DNA of 64,000 bases from Caenorhabditis elegans (GCF_000002985.6 NC_003279.8:10540001-10604000); one strand, 5' to 3'; positions 1 to 13,193 are shown, numbered from the stretch's first letter. The notes: generated by a model from the letters alone, not told the origin. Translations and numbers: made by a program.

Positions 1-3000
1 GAACCATGTGGCCTTAACTGACAAATTGTATTCTAGAATTTTGAATTTTTGAAAAAAATTGTGGATAATTACTGTCAAATTTTAGAAAGCAATTCGTATT
101 TCAATTTATAAATTTTTCTGATATTTTTTTTGAAAGTTTTCCTTATTTTTTAAATTTTTTAAAAACCGATCTGGAAAACTGTAAATGTGATTTTTTTTTA
201 ATTTATTAATTTTAATTTTTTGTGACTTATTTGTGGTAAAAATTTTTTTCGATAACAAAAAATCTGGAACTTTTTCAGTCAAAATGTAACTCAATCTTTT
301 CATATTTTCAGTGTACACATTTTGGGATTTTTTTGAAAACATATGGAATGTTTTCGAGTTTTTTAAACCTGGAAAAATTGTTTCTTTTTTGAAATTTTTT
401 TAACTGCTTGGATATAATTGGGGATTCGAAAATGTGCAAATTTCTTTATTTCAAGTTATCAATCGATTTTTCATTAAAAAAAACATCCAAATTTTCAGAC
501 AAAATCTGATATAAACTTATATAATTCTAGACCACCTTGAGAAAGCTAAGTCACTTTCATTCTCTAAATATTTTCCATCTACCCTCTCCAAAAAAAAAGA
601 GTGCTGCATCCGTAATGTAAAAGCACACACACACAACAACTTCTTCTCGTGCTTCTCCATCTATTTTCTCGCGCCGAAACGACAACGACAAACTAGCCAC
701 TTTTCCATCATTTTTCTCCTCTTTTTTGTATTTTTTTTTCAAAAAAGAAGATTCTTGTTCCCATTGTGTGCTTAACTTGAAGCCCATAGGCAAAAGTATG
801 TTTAGATGAGAAGATAATTCAATTTTTAATTGAAAATTCCTTTTGTCTCTCTTGGAAAAGTTTTTAATGGAAATTGAAGTTTTTAATTGTTTTCCTGATC
901 TATCATCTTTACTTTTCCCAGCATTCTTTTCACATTTTTTTCCTCGTTTCAAAAATTCTTACTCCCACCAGTCTTGTGACTTTCGCAATGATTTTTTCAA
1001 AGGCTATTAATTTCTGAAAAAGCCAAAACCACGGATTTTTTTTCGCTCTTCTCTTTATTGGAAAATGCCCTTTTTGTTTCTAACTAGTTCAATTAAATCT
1101 CGCGAAATAATCAGGAAACTTCTTGTTAAAAAATTTTAAAAAAGGCATCTAAAATACTGCTAGAAACGTTTTTTTTTCCCCTGAAAAACTGTTGAAAAAA
1201 TTCGTCACAAGACAATTGTAGGCCAGTTTGAATTTCAACAACAATGCATTTTTGAATAAATATAACATTTTTAAATATATTTCTGCATTATTAAAAAAAC
1301 CATCAAATTTTCTAGATGCAGTTTAGAATTCTCCAGCTCTCCTCTGAAGGCGATAAAATTTTACTTATATATATTTTCAGAATTATTCTACGGCTTTATT
1401 AAATTTTTTGAATTCGCACTCAAAAAAGTCGCCAACTAATCAGCGATAGGGCATGGGCAATATCACTGATTGGTCTACACTGTGATAACAGTGCCGTTAT
1501 CAAGTTCAAAAACCAGTAAAACCATAAGATCATCAAATATTAAGAAAATTCATTTAAAATTGTTTGTTAAAGTTTCACCTGCTCTTGCTCATTCCCACAT
1601 TCTCGCTGTTCTTTGTACCATAATTCATCTGCTCATTCTCCACTTTCCGCTCTCATAATTTCCCTTTTCCTAGAGACTTCTTTCTAATCTAAAAACGTCC
1701 AAAACCCGTTCAACTGCATAAAATTAAACGGGTTTTCCGCTTGAGAGCCTCTCACTCACAGAAAGAGCCCTTCTCCTTCTGAAAAAAACACCAGATTGAC
1801 ATCTCTTTTCGTCGCCATTTCTTATGCAAATTGAAGCTGAGAGAGAGAGCCTTTCCGCGCATTTCCGAATTCCTTTTTGTGTGATTAGTCGTCTTCTTTT
1901 TGTCTCTGAAACATGCACTTTTTCTCATTTTCTCAAGGATAAGGTTGCGTTGAAACATTGGAACATTTAAAATTTATAAACCGATTTTTCTTGACGGTTG
2001 TTTGCGGATAAAAATAGAGATAGGCTAGCTTATGCCTTTTATACAGAACCTACCTGCCAGCGAAAATCTGCAACTCGTCTGAACAGGCGTGTTTGATGGA
2101 AATTTGGAAAAGGATCTCGAAAATTAGTTTTTGCGATTTTCCTATGTTGTTCAGAAAAAGGCAATTTGCAAGGAATTTTTGGTCGGAGAAAATGTTCAGA
2201 ACTTTTTCAAAACATTATTTTAACTTCTAAAATGATTACAAATAATGAAAAACATGTTAGAAACATTAACTTTCTAGAAAAGTCTTGATGCTGACCATGG
2301 GAAAGTTTCTGAATTTTTGCTGCTAACAATTAGGTTCCACCGTTTTTCAACACTGGTTTTGAAATGAAAAATGCCCTGCTTGTAAGTCCACTGGCTCTTT
2401 TAGACAGTTTTTCAGTTACTTATATACAAAAAACGGGTAAAATCTGAAAAATAACTTTGTGATCTTTGAAGCCACAAGAGAGCCTAGATTCTCACACCTT
2501 TTGCTCGAATCTCTTACTTTGAAAGAAAAATGATCAGTCACAAGAATACAAAACTAGATTTGATAAATACTTTTGCAGTTTTTTTACTTTTTCATAACTT
2601 TAATTTCAACAAAGTTATAAGCTGTCAAAGTACAAAACTCGTGGTGAATAGCATTGTGCAGAACTAGTTAGATTTGTTGGGATATTTTTCTTTTTATAAA
2701 AAAAAACATTTTTAATTGGTTATTCCCCCCATATCCAGTCCCCTGGCGCACAATTTTTGCCGTTCGATGATTTATGTGGAGGTGATCCCCCTTCTTTTTT
2801 TGCCTCTTTGTTTCCATCCGTTTGCCTCTTTTTCTCCATTTCGTTTATATTTATTTTCACCTCTTCCTCCATCTTTTTCTCTCCTATTTCACCTCCCGTT
2901 TTGAATCCCATTCCTCTCTTTTTCTCGTCACATCGTCAATGTTTCCGGTCGATTGACAGACACACTGAAATTCCAACTTTTTTGCTTTTTTTTTCGATCG

Positions 3001-3025
3001 ATTGATTTCTAGATCATTTTCAGAG
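1..3025. other. AT-rich intergenic DNA upstream of snx-27
   Basis: No convincing coding exon was found on either strand. The region is dominated by A and T runs, with a short CA tract near 627-639 and pyrimidine-rich stretches near 1570-1680 and 2790-2930. The open frames here are low-complexity and lack splice context. It probably carries the promoter of snx-27. A TTTTCAG trans-splice-like acceptor ends at 3023, just before the start codon. Confidence 0.6.
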
Positions 3026-6000
3026 ATGATGCAATCATATGACTATGATTCGGATGACTCACAAACAACATCAGATGAACATATTAATTCAAGACATTGT
3101 GAGTTTATTTAATACATAATACTCCCAACTAGAACTGCACAACACATCTGTTCTCCAACTCTTTAGTGCAGATCTCCGTTGTTTGGAACATTTCTCCAAC
3201 TTTCTAGAATGGTTGAATATTCCTTTTGTATTGTATTGTATATGCACCTTTAACGCTAGAAAAACAATTTTGATGAACTTTTCGCAGGAAGACATTTCTT
3301 TGATTTTTTTGTTGGAATATTTGAATTTGAATGCATTAAATTTAATATGTGGAGAAGAACAAAAATTTCAGCATCTCGATCAGACACAGCCTCATCATCA
3401 TCTTCATTCACTCCTCAAATAATATTTAATCCGAGACCACATGTCGTAAAAGTAGTGAAATCAGAAACGGGATTCGGTTTCAATGTTAAAGGACAAGTGA
3501 GCGAAGGAGGACAATTGAGAAGTTTAAATGGACAACTCTATGCACCATTACAACATGTGAGTGCAGTGCTTCGACGGGGTGCAGCTGATCAGGCGGGTCT
3601 TCGGAAGGGTGATCGGATATTGGAAGTGAATGGGCTGAATGTGGAAGGATCAACACATCGAAAAGTTGTCGATTTGATTAAAAATGGTGGTGATGAGTTG
3701 ACGATGATTGTGATTTCTGTGGAAGATCCTGACATGGATCGGTTTGATTATGGAGAAGAGAGTTCAATGGCATATGGACATGATTACTCGGAGAATCGAT
3801 CTTTACCAGTGACAATACCATCATATAATACAGTACAAGATTCGTTGGAAAGGTATACGGTAAGTCTACGATAATCCAGTTTTCAAACATTAAAACTAAA
3901 CTTGAACATTTAGGAAAATGTTATATTGAATTAAAAAATAACGTTAGCTCTTGTTGAAAGTTTTTTGAAATACCTGAAAATTTTTGACAAATTAACATTT
4001 GCCGAAAAAAAAACTTTACAAGCTCTTTATTAGATGAATATTATTTTCAGTTCTCCAAAATAATTTTAGAAGCATATTTGTTAATCAGGTATGTTTTTTT
4101 TTTTTGAAATAAAAATAATGTTCTTGATACCTTTCTGAAAAATTGGCAAATTATTTTCAAAACTAATTTGAAAAAAAATCTTTAAAATTATGAGGAAACA
4201 ATCTCAAGTCAGACAACAATTTCTCAAAAATTAAAATTTTAGAAATTTCACAATGTTTTTATACTAGTAGCCCAGGTCATTTTTAGCGCACATTTCCGCC
4301 CCCCACCACCTGAGCCTTGTGAATTTTTATTGTACCAACTCTCATCACTTCCAGGTGTTCAACATCCACATGGCTGGTCGTCAACTTGGTTCGCGTCGAT
4401 ACTCAGAGTTTGTGGAACTACACTTGGCACTGAAGAAACATTTTTACGACTATTGTTTCCCTCAGTTGCCTGGTAAATGGCCATTCAAACTATCGGAACA
4501 ACAGCTGGATTCACGAAGAAGAGGATTGGAACAATATCTCGAAAAGATTTGCACAATTCGAGTGATCGCTGAGTCGGAATTGGTACAAAAGTTTTTAATG
4601 GAGTGTGATCCAATGTGTGAAGTGGAAATTCGTTTGATGCTTCCTGATGGATCTCCAATTACAATCCGGACAAGAAGAAGTATTACATCATCATTGTTCT
4701 TCACATCAGCACAAAGAAGACTGAAAATGAGTAGAGAAGGAGCAGCAGCTTGTTCTATTTTTGAGCTTTTGGATAACTCTTTTGGTAGGTGGGAAACGTA
4801 TCATGGGAAAATGAAACAACTTTAAGATCTATTTTTGATTTTTACAAGAGACAAACTTTGATCTATTTTATAAAGATCCTGAAATTGGTCAAGGATTTAT
4901 TAAACCTTGAAACTCCTTCAATTCAAAGCAAACATTTATAAAACTTTGTCGAAAGCTTTAAAATTGCATAAACGAACGCAATTATAGGAGAAATGAAGCC
5001 TAAAGTTTGCCAAAAAATTGAAAAGGCATCTGAAAAACGTCAAATACAATTTCAATTTGCATTGTTTACAGAACGAAAAGTGAGTGAAAGTGAAAGTGTC
5101 CATGAGCTGTACACACATAATTATTCATCTGCATCATCCTCTTGCCTCCTTCTCCGAAAATTCATCTTCGATATTGATCGAGAACGAGCACTGTGCAAAC
5201 GAGACATGGTCTTCAAACAATTCTGTTTTGTGCAAGCAATTGCGGATTTACACAGCGGAAAAGTGGTGACATCAAGGAAAAGCTATCAGTTGAGAGCAAT
5301 ACAAAATGAGGAGAATATGGATGAGTTGTTGGAGATGGCACGGGAACTTGAAGGTTACAATCAGGTCACTTTTCCGCCAAGTGTGTGTATTTTGAGGAAA
5401 CGAAGACAAACTGTCATTATGGTTGTGAGGTTTGCAAATCTGTTGCTCAAGTGTCCAGAAGATGTAAGTTAAACTGAAAGAAAACAAATACCAAAAACCT
5501 TTTACAGGGAAACTCGATGGAAATCGATTGGAGTCGAATCAAAGACTTTCGAGTTTGTGATGAAGCCACCGCATTCTCATTTGAGTACATTAGAGATGAA
5601 GTTGGAGATAGTGAGCAAGAGCAAACGGAGCCACGGAAAACAAAATATGTTCGATTGGAAACTGGATTTGTGAGTTTTTTTTTTTGTTGAACTTAAATTT
5701 GAATTATTATTAAACCAGCTGTTTGATGCTGTCTCAAAATCAGCGCCAAGTTTTTCAAAAAAATTTGTAAAATGAAGTGGCAAAAAATTCTGAATTTACC
5801 TTTTTCAAAAATTGTTTGGACTAACTTTTTTATTATAATTTTAACCAGCAAAAGGTGATACGGTCGATCGGCGGCTAGATTAGACAGAAATCAAATCTTC
5901 ACAGTTTTCTTGTTTTCTAGAATTTTTTGATTTTCCGAATCAACTGTATTAACAATTCAATTAATTTCCAAGTTTCATAAAACTAATTTTCAGGCTGAGT

Positions 6001-6185
6001 ACATGGCAGAATGCTTTGCGGAAATTCAATTCGAACGGCAAGCTGGATCTGATTGGAAAAGAGATCAAAATCGTGTTGCTGCAACTCCAGAACCACTTCC
6101 AGAAACTATAGAACCACAACCAACTACTCATAAAATTCAATTCGAAAAACGCATTCTGGAACAACATCGAGATTGTATTGACTAA
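3026..6185 (+). CDS. snx-27: Sorting nexin 27 (PDZ, PX and FERM-like)
   Basis: Sorting nexin that couples PDZ-ligand cargo to retromer for recycling from endosomes to the plasma membrane. Exons: 3026-3098, 3372-3859, 4355-4784, 4988-5463, 5508-5669, 5994-6185, about 606 aa. All junctions are GT-AG and keep frame. Exon 2 carries a PDZ domain with GFGFNVKG-type carboxylate loop and a following helix ([10 protein letters not shown]). The end of exon 2 and exon 3 carry the PX domain, with the phosphoinositide-binding RRYSEF and PGKWPF / SLSEQQ-like segments conserved with vertebrate SNX27. Exons 3-6 form the FERM-like region. An acceptor (TTTTCAG) ends 2 nt before the ATG, consistent with SL1 trans-splicing. 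An AATAAA lies at 6417-6422. Two ATGs in tandem (3026 and 3029) leave the start uncertain by one residue. Family assignment is firm; the exact length is inferred. Confidence 0.93.
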
Positions 6186-7130
6186 TCTTTTATAAATTTC
6201 TAGTAACAATTATTAACTGCCTAGATAAATTCAGTTATTTAATTATTTCCATCCCTTCTCAAAAAAAACAAATTCGTGTCCATTCAAAACTAGGTACTTT
6301 TTCTTGAAATTCTCATATTTATGTAAATATTTTTTCTGTTCTTTGTTGCCAATCAAAAAACACTTTGTAAAAAACAAAATGAGCCTTTATTGAAACTGAT
6401 AAAATTGGGTTTAATTAATAAATTTGTACATTTTATTCTATTTCATGTGTTTTGTTGATTTCAGATTTGAAGTTTTGCGGAAAGTCTAGCAGAAATTAAA
6501 TACGTATTGGAGTGAGGAAACTTTGCAAAACGTTTATTTTGTGTTTTTTTGTTATTTGTTCTAATTTGATGAAACTTTTTTAGCGTACTTTTCTGCACCC
6601 CATTTTCTACTTTCCAAGCGCTATTCTAACTGACAAGTATAAGTAACCTCCGCGGTATTTTCTAATGTAGGTAGCTTCTCTTCTATTTTCCCCTCTATCT
6701 ATATATCTATTCATCTTCTGTCATATTTCGTGCTTGTTTAACTGCAAATGGAGTCTTTCAGCTCATTTACTTAAACTCTCCTGTCTCACTGATTTCAGCT
6801 CTGACTGCGCTTAAAACGAAGTGGGCGGAGTATGAAGTGTTGTCTGGGAGAAAAGAGAAAAGGATAGAAAGATAGAAAGAGTAATAGAATCGCAACAATC
6901 ATACTTCTTACTGCTTCTTTCTTTTGATAATCTGCTCAAAAAATTTAATTCCAGTGCGAAAAGATTCCAATACTTTTAATTGCTCTTTGTATGTATTTTT
7001 AGATTATATTTATTATTAATTAATGAAACAAAATCCAAAGTATATTGAAAAAAAAAACATTTGATTTGAAATTTGTTGCATAAAAACGACATCCAAAAAT
7101 TGTATTTCTCACAAAATGTACAAAATGTAC
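6186..7130. other. Intergenic: snx-27 3' UTR and spacer
   Basis: This holds the snx-27 3' UTR with a poly(A) signal at 6417-6422, then AT-rich DNA with a purine-rich patch at about 6840-6890. No exon or RNA gene was recognised. Confidence 0.5.
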
Positions 7131-7590
7131 CTCGAGCCTGCCTACATAAATCTCATGCATTTTTCATGCCTGTCTAATGCCTACCTACGTACCTACTTCA
7201 TGCTTGCCTGCGTCTTTAATTTATATCTATTTTTCTACCTTTTCCTGACCCCACCTCATACCTGCTAGTCTACATGCATACCTACCTGTCTTGATACCTG
7301 TATAATGTTTCTATATCACTTACGTAAGTGTTGGCCTCCTGCTAACCTGTCTCAATGTCTGCCACCTACGTGCCTCATTATGCCTGACTGTCTCATAACA
7401 TGTCTACTCCCGTGCCTACATCAAGCCTGTCTCATGGTTTCCTACATGCTTACCTATCTACTTCATGTCTTCTTTTATGCCTGCTTTCGAGCCCACCTCA
7501 TACCTGTATGCCTAAGTGCCAGCCTAATACCTACATACATACTTACCTCTATCATGCCTACCTGCCTTATGCCTACCTACGTTTGACACA
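7130..7590. repeat. Degenerate CCTGCCTAC-type minisatellite
   Basis: About 460 bp in which short words such as CCTGCCT, CCTACCT, CATGCCTG and CTTATGCC recur irregularly on the + strand. It gives long but meaningless open frames rich in Cys, Leu, Pro and Tyr. The same word family appears at 42660-42820, 45040-45190 and 55620-55975, the last on the opposite strand. It lies just upstream of the ankyrin-repeat gene. Confidence 0.7.
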
Positions 7591-7769
7591 GTTTTTACAG
7601 ATATGCCTCAGAACTATGGAAACGCAATATTATTAGCTAAACGCCGTGCACGGAATGAGCTACACGGAATGACTAATTCCATATTTGATCATTGGAATGA
7701 GAAATCTAAAATTTCAGATTACGGGCAAAAAAAGAACTGGCACACAATGGTCGAGTAACAAGATCTCGA

Positions 7770-9876
7770 ATGGTACGAGTTGCTCACAATTACGATCAGG
7801 TTTTATGTATGTTGGGAATTTATTTTTAGATAGTATTAACTCAATCCTTTTGTTTGACAGTAACAAATTATGCATGACCATTCCTACCTCAAAGACACGA
7901 AAATCTCCTTAAAATAAAATATTTTAGACTGAAACCACTGTTGTGACAAAATATGTAGCTGACCCGAACAAACAAGGTGAGGACAGATTGATGCGAGCTT
8001 GTAAAGTGGATAATCCATTTGAAATCATAAAACTTCTTAATGGTATGTTTAGTATAATTGAACTTAAATTCTCATTTTCTCACATTCAGAAGGAGCCAAT
8101 CCCAACGCGACTGATCACGCAAAAAATACTTGCTCGAGTACGGCAGTACTGAATATGCAACCGGAAAATGTCAGAATTCTGTTAGAGTAAGTGAGATGTA
8201 GATCAACAAAAATTGATGGAGTGTTGCAAACTTTCAAAATATTTATTTCTGAGTGAAATCTATTTTTCCCTATACATCATTTTTCTGAAATTATTTTCAG
8301 TCTTTTTTATATAGAGTTCTGAGTTTATAAACAAAATCTTCAGAGTCGGAGCCAACCCTGAAGCAATTTGTCTTTCAAATGGAAATCGACTAATCCATGA
8401 TATTCTAATAATGATGATCGGAAAAGATAATAAAATAATTGATTTCCAAAGTGATCGAGAAACGATTTTGAAGATGTTCCGTCTTGCAATGGATATTGGA
8501 GTTCGGATGGATTTGATCAATAAAAAAGTGAAAACTGGTTGTGATCTGTTGAATATTCTTCTGAGAAATGATATGAAATGTAAAGAAGTGAGCTGTTTTT
8601 TCAATGATAAATGTATAATATATTAGTGAATTTCAGATCGAAGAGATGAGATTTATTATCAGAAATCACAGGAAGAAATTAAAATTGAGGTGATATTGTT
8701 TTCTTTTTTTTTCATATTGTGGCTGTTAACTTTAAATTTTTTAATTTTCAGACAGGACAGCTGAATACAATAGGGTCTGATAAACCGGTTAGTTTTGTGA
8801 AATTTGCGAGGATTTTTTTCAACGCTTATTTTTATTTTCAGAGCATTCACTTGGCAGAAGAGGTTGAAGAAATGCAGATGTTGGAAGTCACTGAAAGCGA
8901 TTCATGGAAGACACAGGAAAATCCAATTATCAATGTACGTAAGTCACACGATGTTTTCCTGAGTGGGTCTCGCCACGATCTTTGTTATAGCGATCGCTAC
9001 ACATTCCATATTCCACAAAATAGTTCACTAGATTTGAAAAATTTATGAAGTTTCAAATATTACCCAGATGCGAAATTTTGCGAATATTTTCGCTGATTAT
9101 GTTCTAAATAAGTTTTTGAATAAAGAAATAAATTTTTATCGAAAAGCTATGAAAAACCAACGAAAGTTTGGAACTACAGTACTCTTTGAAGGCACATATA
9201 TTTTTGTTTTGAAAAAAAATTGTCGTCTCAATACCAGGTACCGTATTTTTGAACCAGCAATCGCTGAATTTCGCGCCTGGGTAGTTCAAAACTGGCAAGA
9301 CTGCAGATAAAAACAAAACTCGAATGTTGAACCTGGATATTTTTAGAGATCTTCAAACGAAGATCAGCATGGCAAAGAAAAAGAGCAAAATCACCTGATT
9401 TGTGAACAAGAAACCGTGAGTAGACTGATATTAATTCAGAACCTAAAAATAAGAGCTAGGATTTTCAGAACATTTATGAAGAAACTTCGAAAGCGAATAT
9501 TTTGAATTTGGAAATGAAACGAACAAGATTTGAAGATGTGAATATTCCACAAAGATTCGAACCAAATATAAAAATTGCAGATTTATCGAGAATTGGAAAC
9601 CAGAAATGAAGTATGTCGAATGCGAGAAAATTTTGGAAGACACGACGGTCCTGGACTCATTATTCCATGTGATACGTCATATAACTTTCCTTATTCTTTA
9701 ATTGGAATGGTTCGTTTTTCATATTTAATGTAAATAATACAATTCTAAATCTTTTTCAGCTTTATCTTCCAGTTTCAACTCCACACAGCGCCTCAGATCG
9801 GGAGAGAAAAAGAAAGTGGTTTTGGCGCGGGAGCGCGTTTGCTGCAGACGTCGCACGAATTGGAATTAATGTGTAG
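7770..9876 (+). CDS. Ankyrin-repeat protein, function unknown
   Basis: Exons that join in frame: 7770-7799, 7928-8042, 8090-8186, 8344-8579, 8637-8689, 8752-8787, 8842-8934, 9347-9415, 9469-9537, 9581-9709, 9760-9876, about 347 aa. Exons 2-4 contain ankyrin-like helices (GEDRLMRACKVDNP..IIKLLNEGANPN, later RILLEVGANPEA). The rest is charged with Glu/Lys-rich and coiled-coil-like stretches. The 5' end is not settled. An ATG at 7603 opens a frame (MPQNYGNAILLAKRRARNEL) that looks genuine, but no GT donor was found to join it to the frame that leads into exon 2. The start given (7770) follows a TTTCAG acceptor ending at 7717. The last exon overlaps a 23-bp dispersed repeat, so the C-terminus is also doubtful. 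The acceptor at 9580 gives a 43-nt intron. Confidence 0.6.
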
Positions 9877-11978
9877 CAAAACAGTAAAATATCGCGTTTT
9901 TGCTGGATTTTAGGGATTTTAAAGCAATTTTCAACATGCGGGACCGCCCAGAGACTGTTTGCGATGCGATTTACTTCATTTTAATATAAATTTTTCCCCA
10001 AATAAGCTCGAAATGAGCTCTGAATTTCGGCAAATCTGAAAATTTTTTTTGATGACCAAAAACAGAATTTTGCAAACAAAAATTGATTTTAGAGCAATTT
10101 ATTGCATAAATATTCAATTTTAGAATTTTTGCTAATAGTTTGAATCGTTTTAAAGAGTTTTAGTCATTAATTTGACTGATAACACAGAAAAATGATTTTT
10201 CTTTACAACGAAATCGATAAAAAAGGAAAGCAACATTTATCAAGGGAAATCTTGCAAAATTGGTTAAAAACCTTTTATGAAATCGAAGATTTCACTAGAA
10301 TAAAGCTACAAATCGATCAAAATCACTAAAAATAAAATAGTTCTGATCAAATTTCAATGTCCCAATCTACCAATGGATCTATGCCACGCCAAATTTCTTA
10401 TGTAAGTGTTGCTCTCCAATTTTCCTTAAAAAATGGCTCAAATACTCACATAAATGATCAAATTAACATTTATTACAAGTTTCGTGTTATATTTTCTTTT
10501 CCTTAATAAGGAACCATCAGATTCTTCCTACCCTCTGCAGCTCTAGATACCTCAACTTCGACAACTCCTATCTACTCGGAGAGGTGAGATACCAAAAAGT
10601 GATCAACTGAGACCTTGTAGAGCACATCAAAAACTATGATATTCAATTTAACCTACGTTTTTATCTTTCAAGATGGGGGAGTTAGACGTACATTTGTATT
10701 GCATACTTTTTGTTATTATACTGGCTGCTCTAACTCCCTCATCTTAAGAGATAAACACATGATTTTAATTAATTAGTATAGTTTTTGATATGTTCTGCAA
10801 TTTCTTAGTTAATCACTTTTTGATATCTTGCCTCTCTGAGGAGATAGGAGTTGTCGAAGTTACAGTATTTATAGCTATGCGCATATGAAGAATCATATGG
10901 ATTCTCATCATGCTATACTACTTATCATCTGCTTTTTGTGGGAAACAATGATTCAAAAATGTTTTTTCAAATGATCAAACAAGTTGTGATTTGATCTGAA
11001 CATTTAGTGTTGGTTTAGTGAAGATCAGCTGCCAACTAAACAGTTTCCGTTGATTTGTGCATTTTTGAACAATTTCAAGACTTGAAACCGTGTTATTTCT
11101 ATCAAGCTGACGTTTAAAAATTGGAATCAAACATATTAATGCTTGAAAAAATTTGTTTCGCGTAGAAATTTTGTCATAGAGTTAACTTGTTCTAGTCGGT
11201 TCGAAAATCAATGAAAAAGCAGCCAAATCTTGAATTTGTTCAATAAAATGTTTTTTAAAACTTTTTTAAAGCAATAATAATCCCAATATTTAATTATTTT
11301 TTCCAAATTTCATCTTGAAAACTCGAATAATCGCGAAATTTCGTCTGAAACTCATTTAATACCGTAAAAGTGTGCAAGCGCGCTCCGTTGGACTTTCCAA
11401 TTCTCAATTTTCTTAACTCTCCCGATTTGAGGCGCTGTGCTCCACCAATCTTAACGAATTTTCAATCGAATTATTGAGCTCAAGAGCTCTCATCAGGAAC
11501 TTCATAGATTTTATGTAATTTTTGATTTTCTGTTCCCTAATTTTATGATTATTATCCGAATTAAACTTTAAAAACATCAAAATCATTTGAAATTTCTTGT
11601 TTCCCTCCTTTTTTTTATTTGATAAATTTTCTGCGCAAGTGCGCTCCATTGAGAATACAAATGCTCTCTTTGGAATTAACGATTTTTAGTTTATATTTGT
11701 TGAGTGTTCGAGATTCTTTTATTGTTTTAATGGTTTGATTCCAGTTTAAAATGTTTCTTAATTTTATTTATTCCTAAAACAATCTATTCATGTAATATAA
11801 CTCAATTTTAAAGACGATTTTCGAGAGAGAACAACGTTATAACTGTTTTTCTTAATTTATTTTCATTAAACCGCTGTATTCAACTTCTTTTATTGTTCAA
11901 TACAATCCTGAATACCTAAAATTTGTTAGATGATTTCAAATAATAAACAAAATTCGCTAAAATTCAAGTAATTTGCAG
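9877..11978. other. Intergenic region with inverted repeat
   Basis: AT-rich spacer between the ankyrin gene and the EMC8/9 gene. It contains the imperfect palindrome listed separately, and a 23-bp word at 11421-11443 that is the near-exact reverse complement of 9782-9804. Two related words, GCAAGCGCGCTCCGTTG (11374-11390) and GCAAGTGCGCTCCATTG (11634-11650), are also present. No convincing gene. Confidence 0.5.
10508..10905. repeat. Imperfect palindrome, MITE-like
   Basis: Two arms of roughly 190 bp are reverse complements with scattered mismatches. The best-matched stretch pairs CGACAACTCCTATCT (10559-10573) with AGATAGGAGTTGTCG (10842-10856), and TCAAAAACTATGAT with its partner near 10777-10790. 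The matched segment continues inward through a GGGGGAGTTAGA / TCTAACTCCCTC pair to a short loop near 10700-10715. The shape fits a non-autonomous foldback or MITE element. No coding capacity and no clear target-site duplication could be fixed by eye. Confidence 0.65.
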
Positions 11979-12925
11979 ATGAAGCATCAAGTCGAAACAC
12001 AGGCTCTCCCCTACTCGACAATCATCCTTCACTGCCTGAAATACCCGGCAAAGGGTGTTTTTGGACTGCTGATTGGAAACAAGAAAGGAGACAAAGTCAC
12101 GGTACAATTTTATTTGTTTAATTCATTAAATGCGAACATTTTAAATTAGTTGATCGTCATGTCGGTACGCTTATTTTCTCCAAAGACAGTCGTCTTTAAT
12201 ACCAATTATCGATATATTAGAATTGCTAAGCTGAAAGCAAGAAAAAATAATTACGCTCTCCACCTCAAAATGATGAACAGTTGCTGAAGAGAGCATAAAA
12301 AATACTTTTCTACGTTTTGAGAAGAGTTATGCGATACTAGATTTCTGAGTCAGGGAAATGTTTTAATTTAATGAATTTGCCATCCTATCTGATAATTTAT
12401 TTTCCAGGTAACAAGTTGTGTTCCTCTTTGCCATGAATCCACTCCACTCGCACCTCCTCTGGAACTTGCCACAGCCCTCGTCCATGGAAAGTTTGGTGCC
12501 TCCCTCGTCGGCGTCTATTTCTCAAATGCAACTCCATCGGACACTTCTCTCAACGTTTATGCCACTCGACTCGCCGACAGAATATCTTCTGTTACCTCTT
12601 CGGCAGCGATTCTCGTACAAGTGATGAACGAAAGACTGGTGTCAGATTGTGAACAAGACCGCCTCGTGGCATATGAAAAAGATGGAGATAGTTGGAAAGA
12701 AACGAAGTAGGAAAAAACATTTGATGTTATATATTCATTTAGTATATTCATTTCAGAACGATTTTCCAAGGTTCCAACTTCTTGCGTGGCCTTCAAGCTG
12801 TTATTCAGAAGAAGTTGTACCGAGAGCTTTCCGATTTCGAAAACCATTTGGACAATCCCGAGTTCGACTTCTATAACACAAATCTGAGCAACAAACTCGT
12901 GCAAGTGGCGGAATTCAGAGCTTAA
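11979..12925 (+). CDS. ER membrane complex subunit 8/9 homologue
   Basis: Member of the EMC8/EMC9 (UPF0172, MPN-like) family, a cytosolic subunit of the ER membrane complex that inserts tail-anchored and multi-pass proteins. Exons: 11979-12101, 12408-12706, 12757-12925, 196 aa. Family marks: the N-terminal LPYSTIILHCLKYPAKGVFGLL segment, the exon 2 start VTSCVPLCHESTPLAPPLE, the AARL-like middle (YATRLADRISSV), and the C-terminal L.DFENHLDNPEFDF segment. The catalytic JAMM histidines of active MPN proteases are absent, as expected for this family. An ATTTGCAG acceptor ends directly before the ATG, consistent with trans-splicing. It converges on ndk-1, with 268 bp between the two stop codons. 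Confidence 0.88.
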
Positions 12926-13193
12926 AAGCTGAAATTATTATCCTAATTCGTGTTTTCATAACTTATTGCAGTCATCTGAATATATTATATGTTTAATCCC
13001 CTTCCGTTTTCGGGTTGAATAAAAGATTTGATGACAGCTGAGTCGTGTAGGATTGGTTGCCATGAAAACGCATTAGAGAATGCGCAGGAATAGATGTCAA
13101 CAAAAACGATGTTTTAGGTGGGAAGCAATACTTTATCAACATTCAGCAGAGATACGAAAACGGTGAAAACACCGGGAGACATAAGCAATCAGT

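Noticed and set aside
557-952. 131-aa minus-strand frame
   Set aside because: Lys/Ser/Phe low-complexity from A/T runs; no family and no acceptor upstream.
7305-7586. 93-aa frame rich in Cys/Leu/Tyr
   Set aside because: It is the translation of the CCTGCCT minisatellite and has no splice context.
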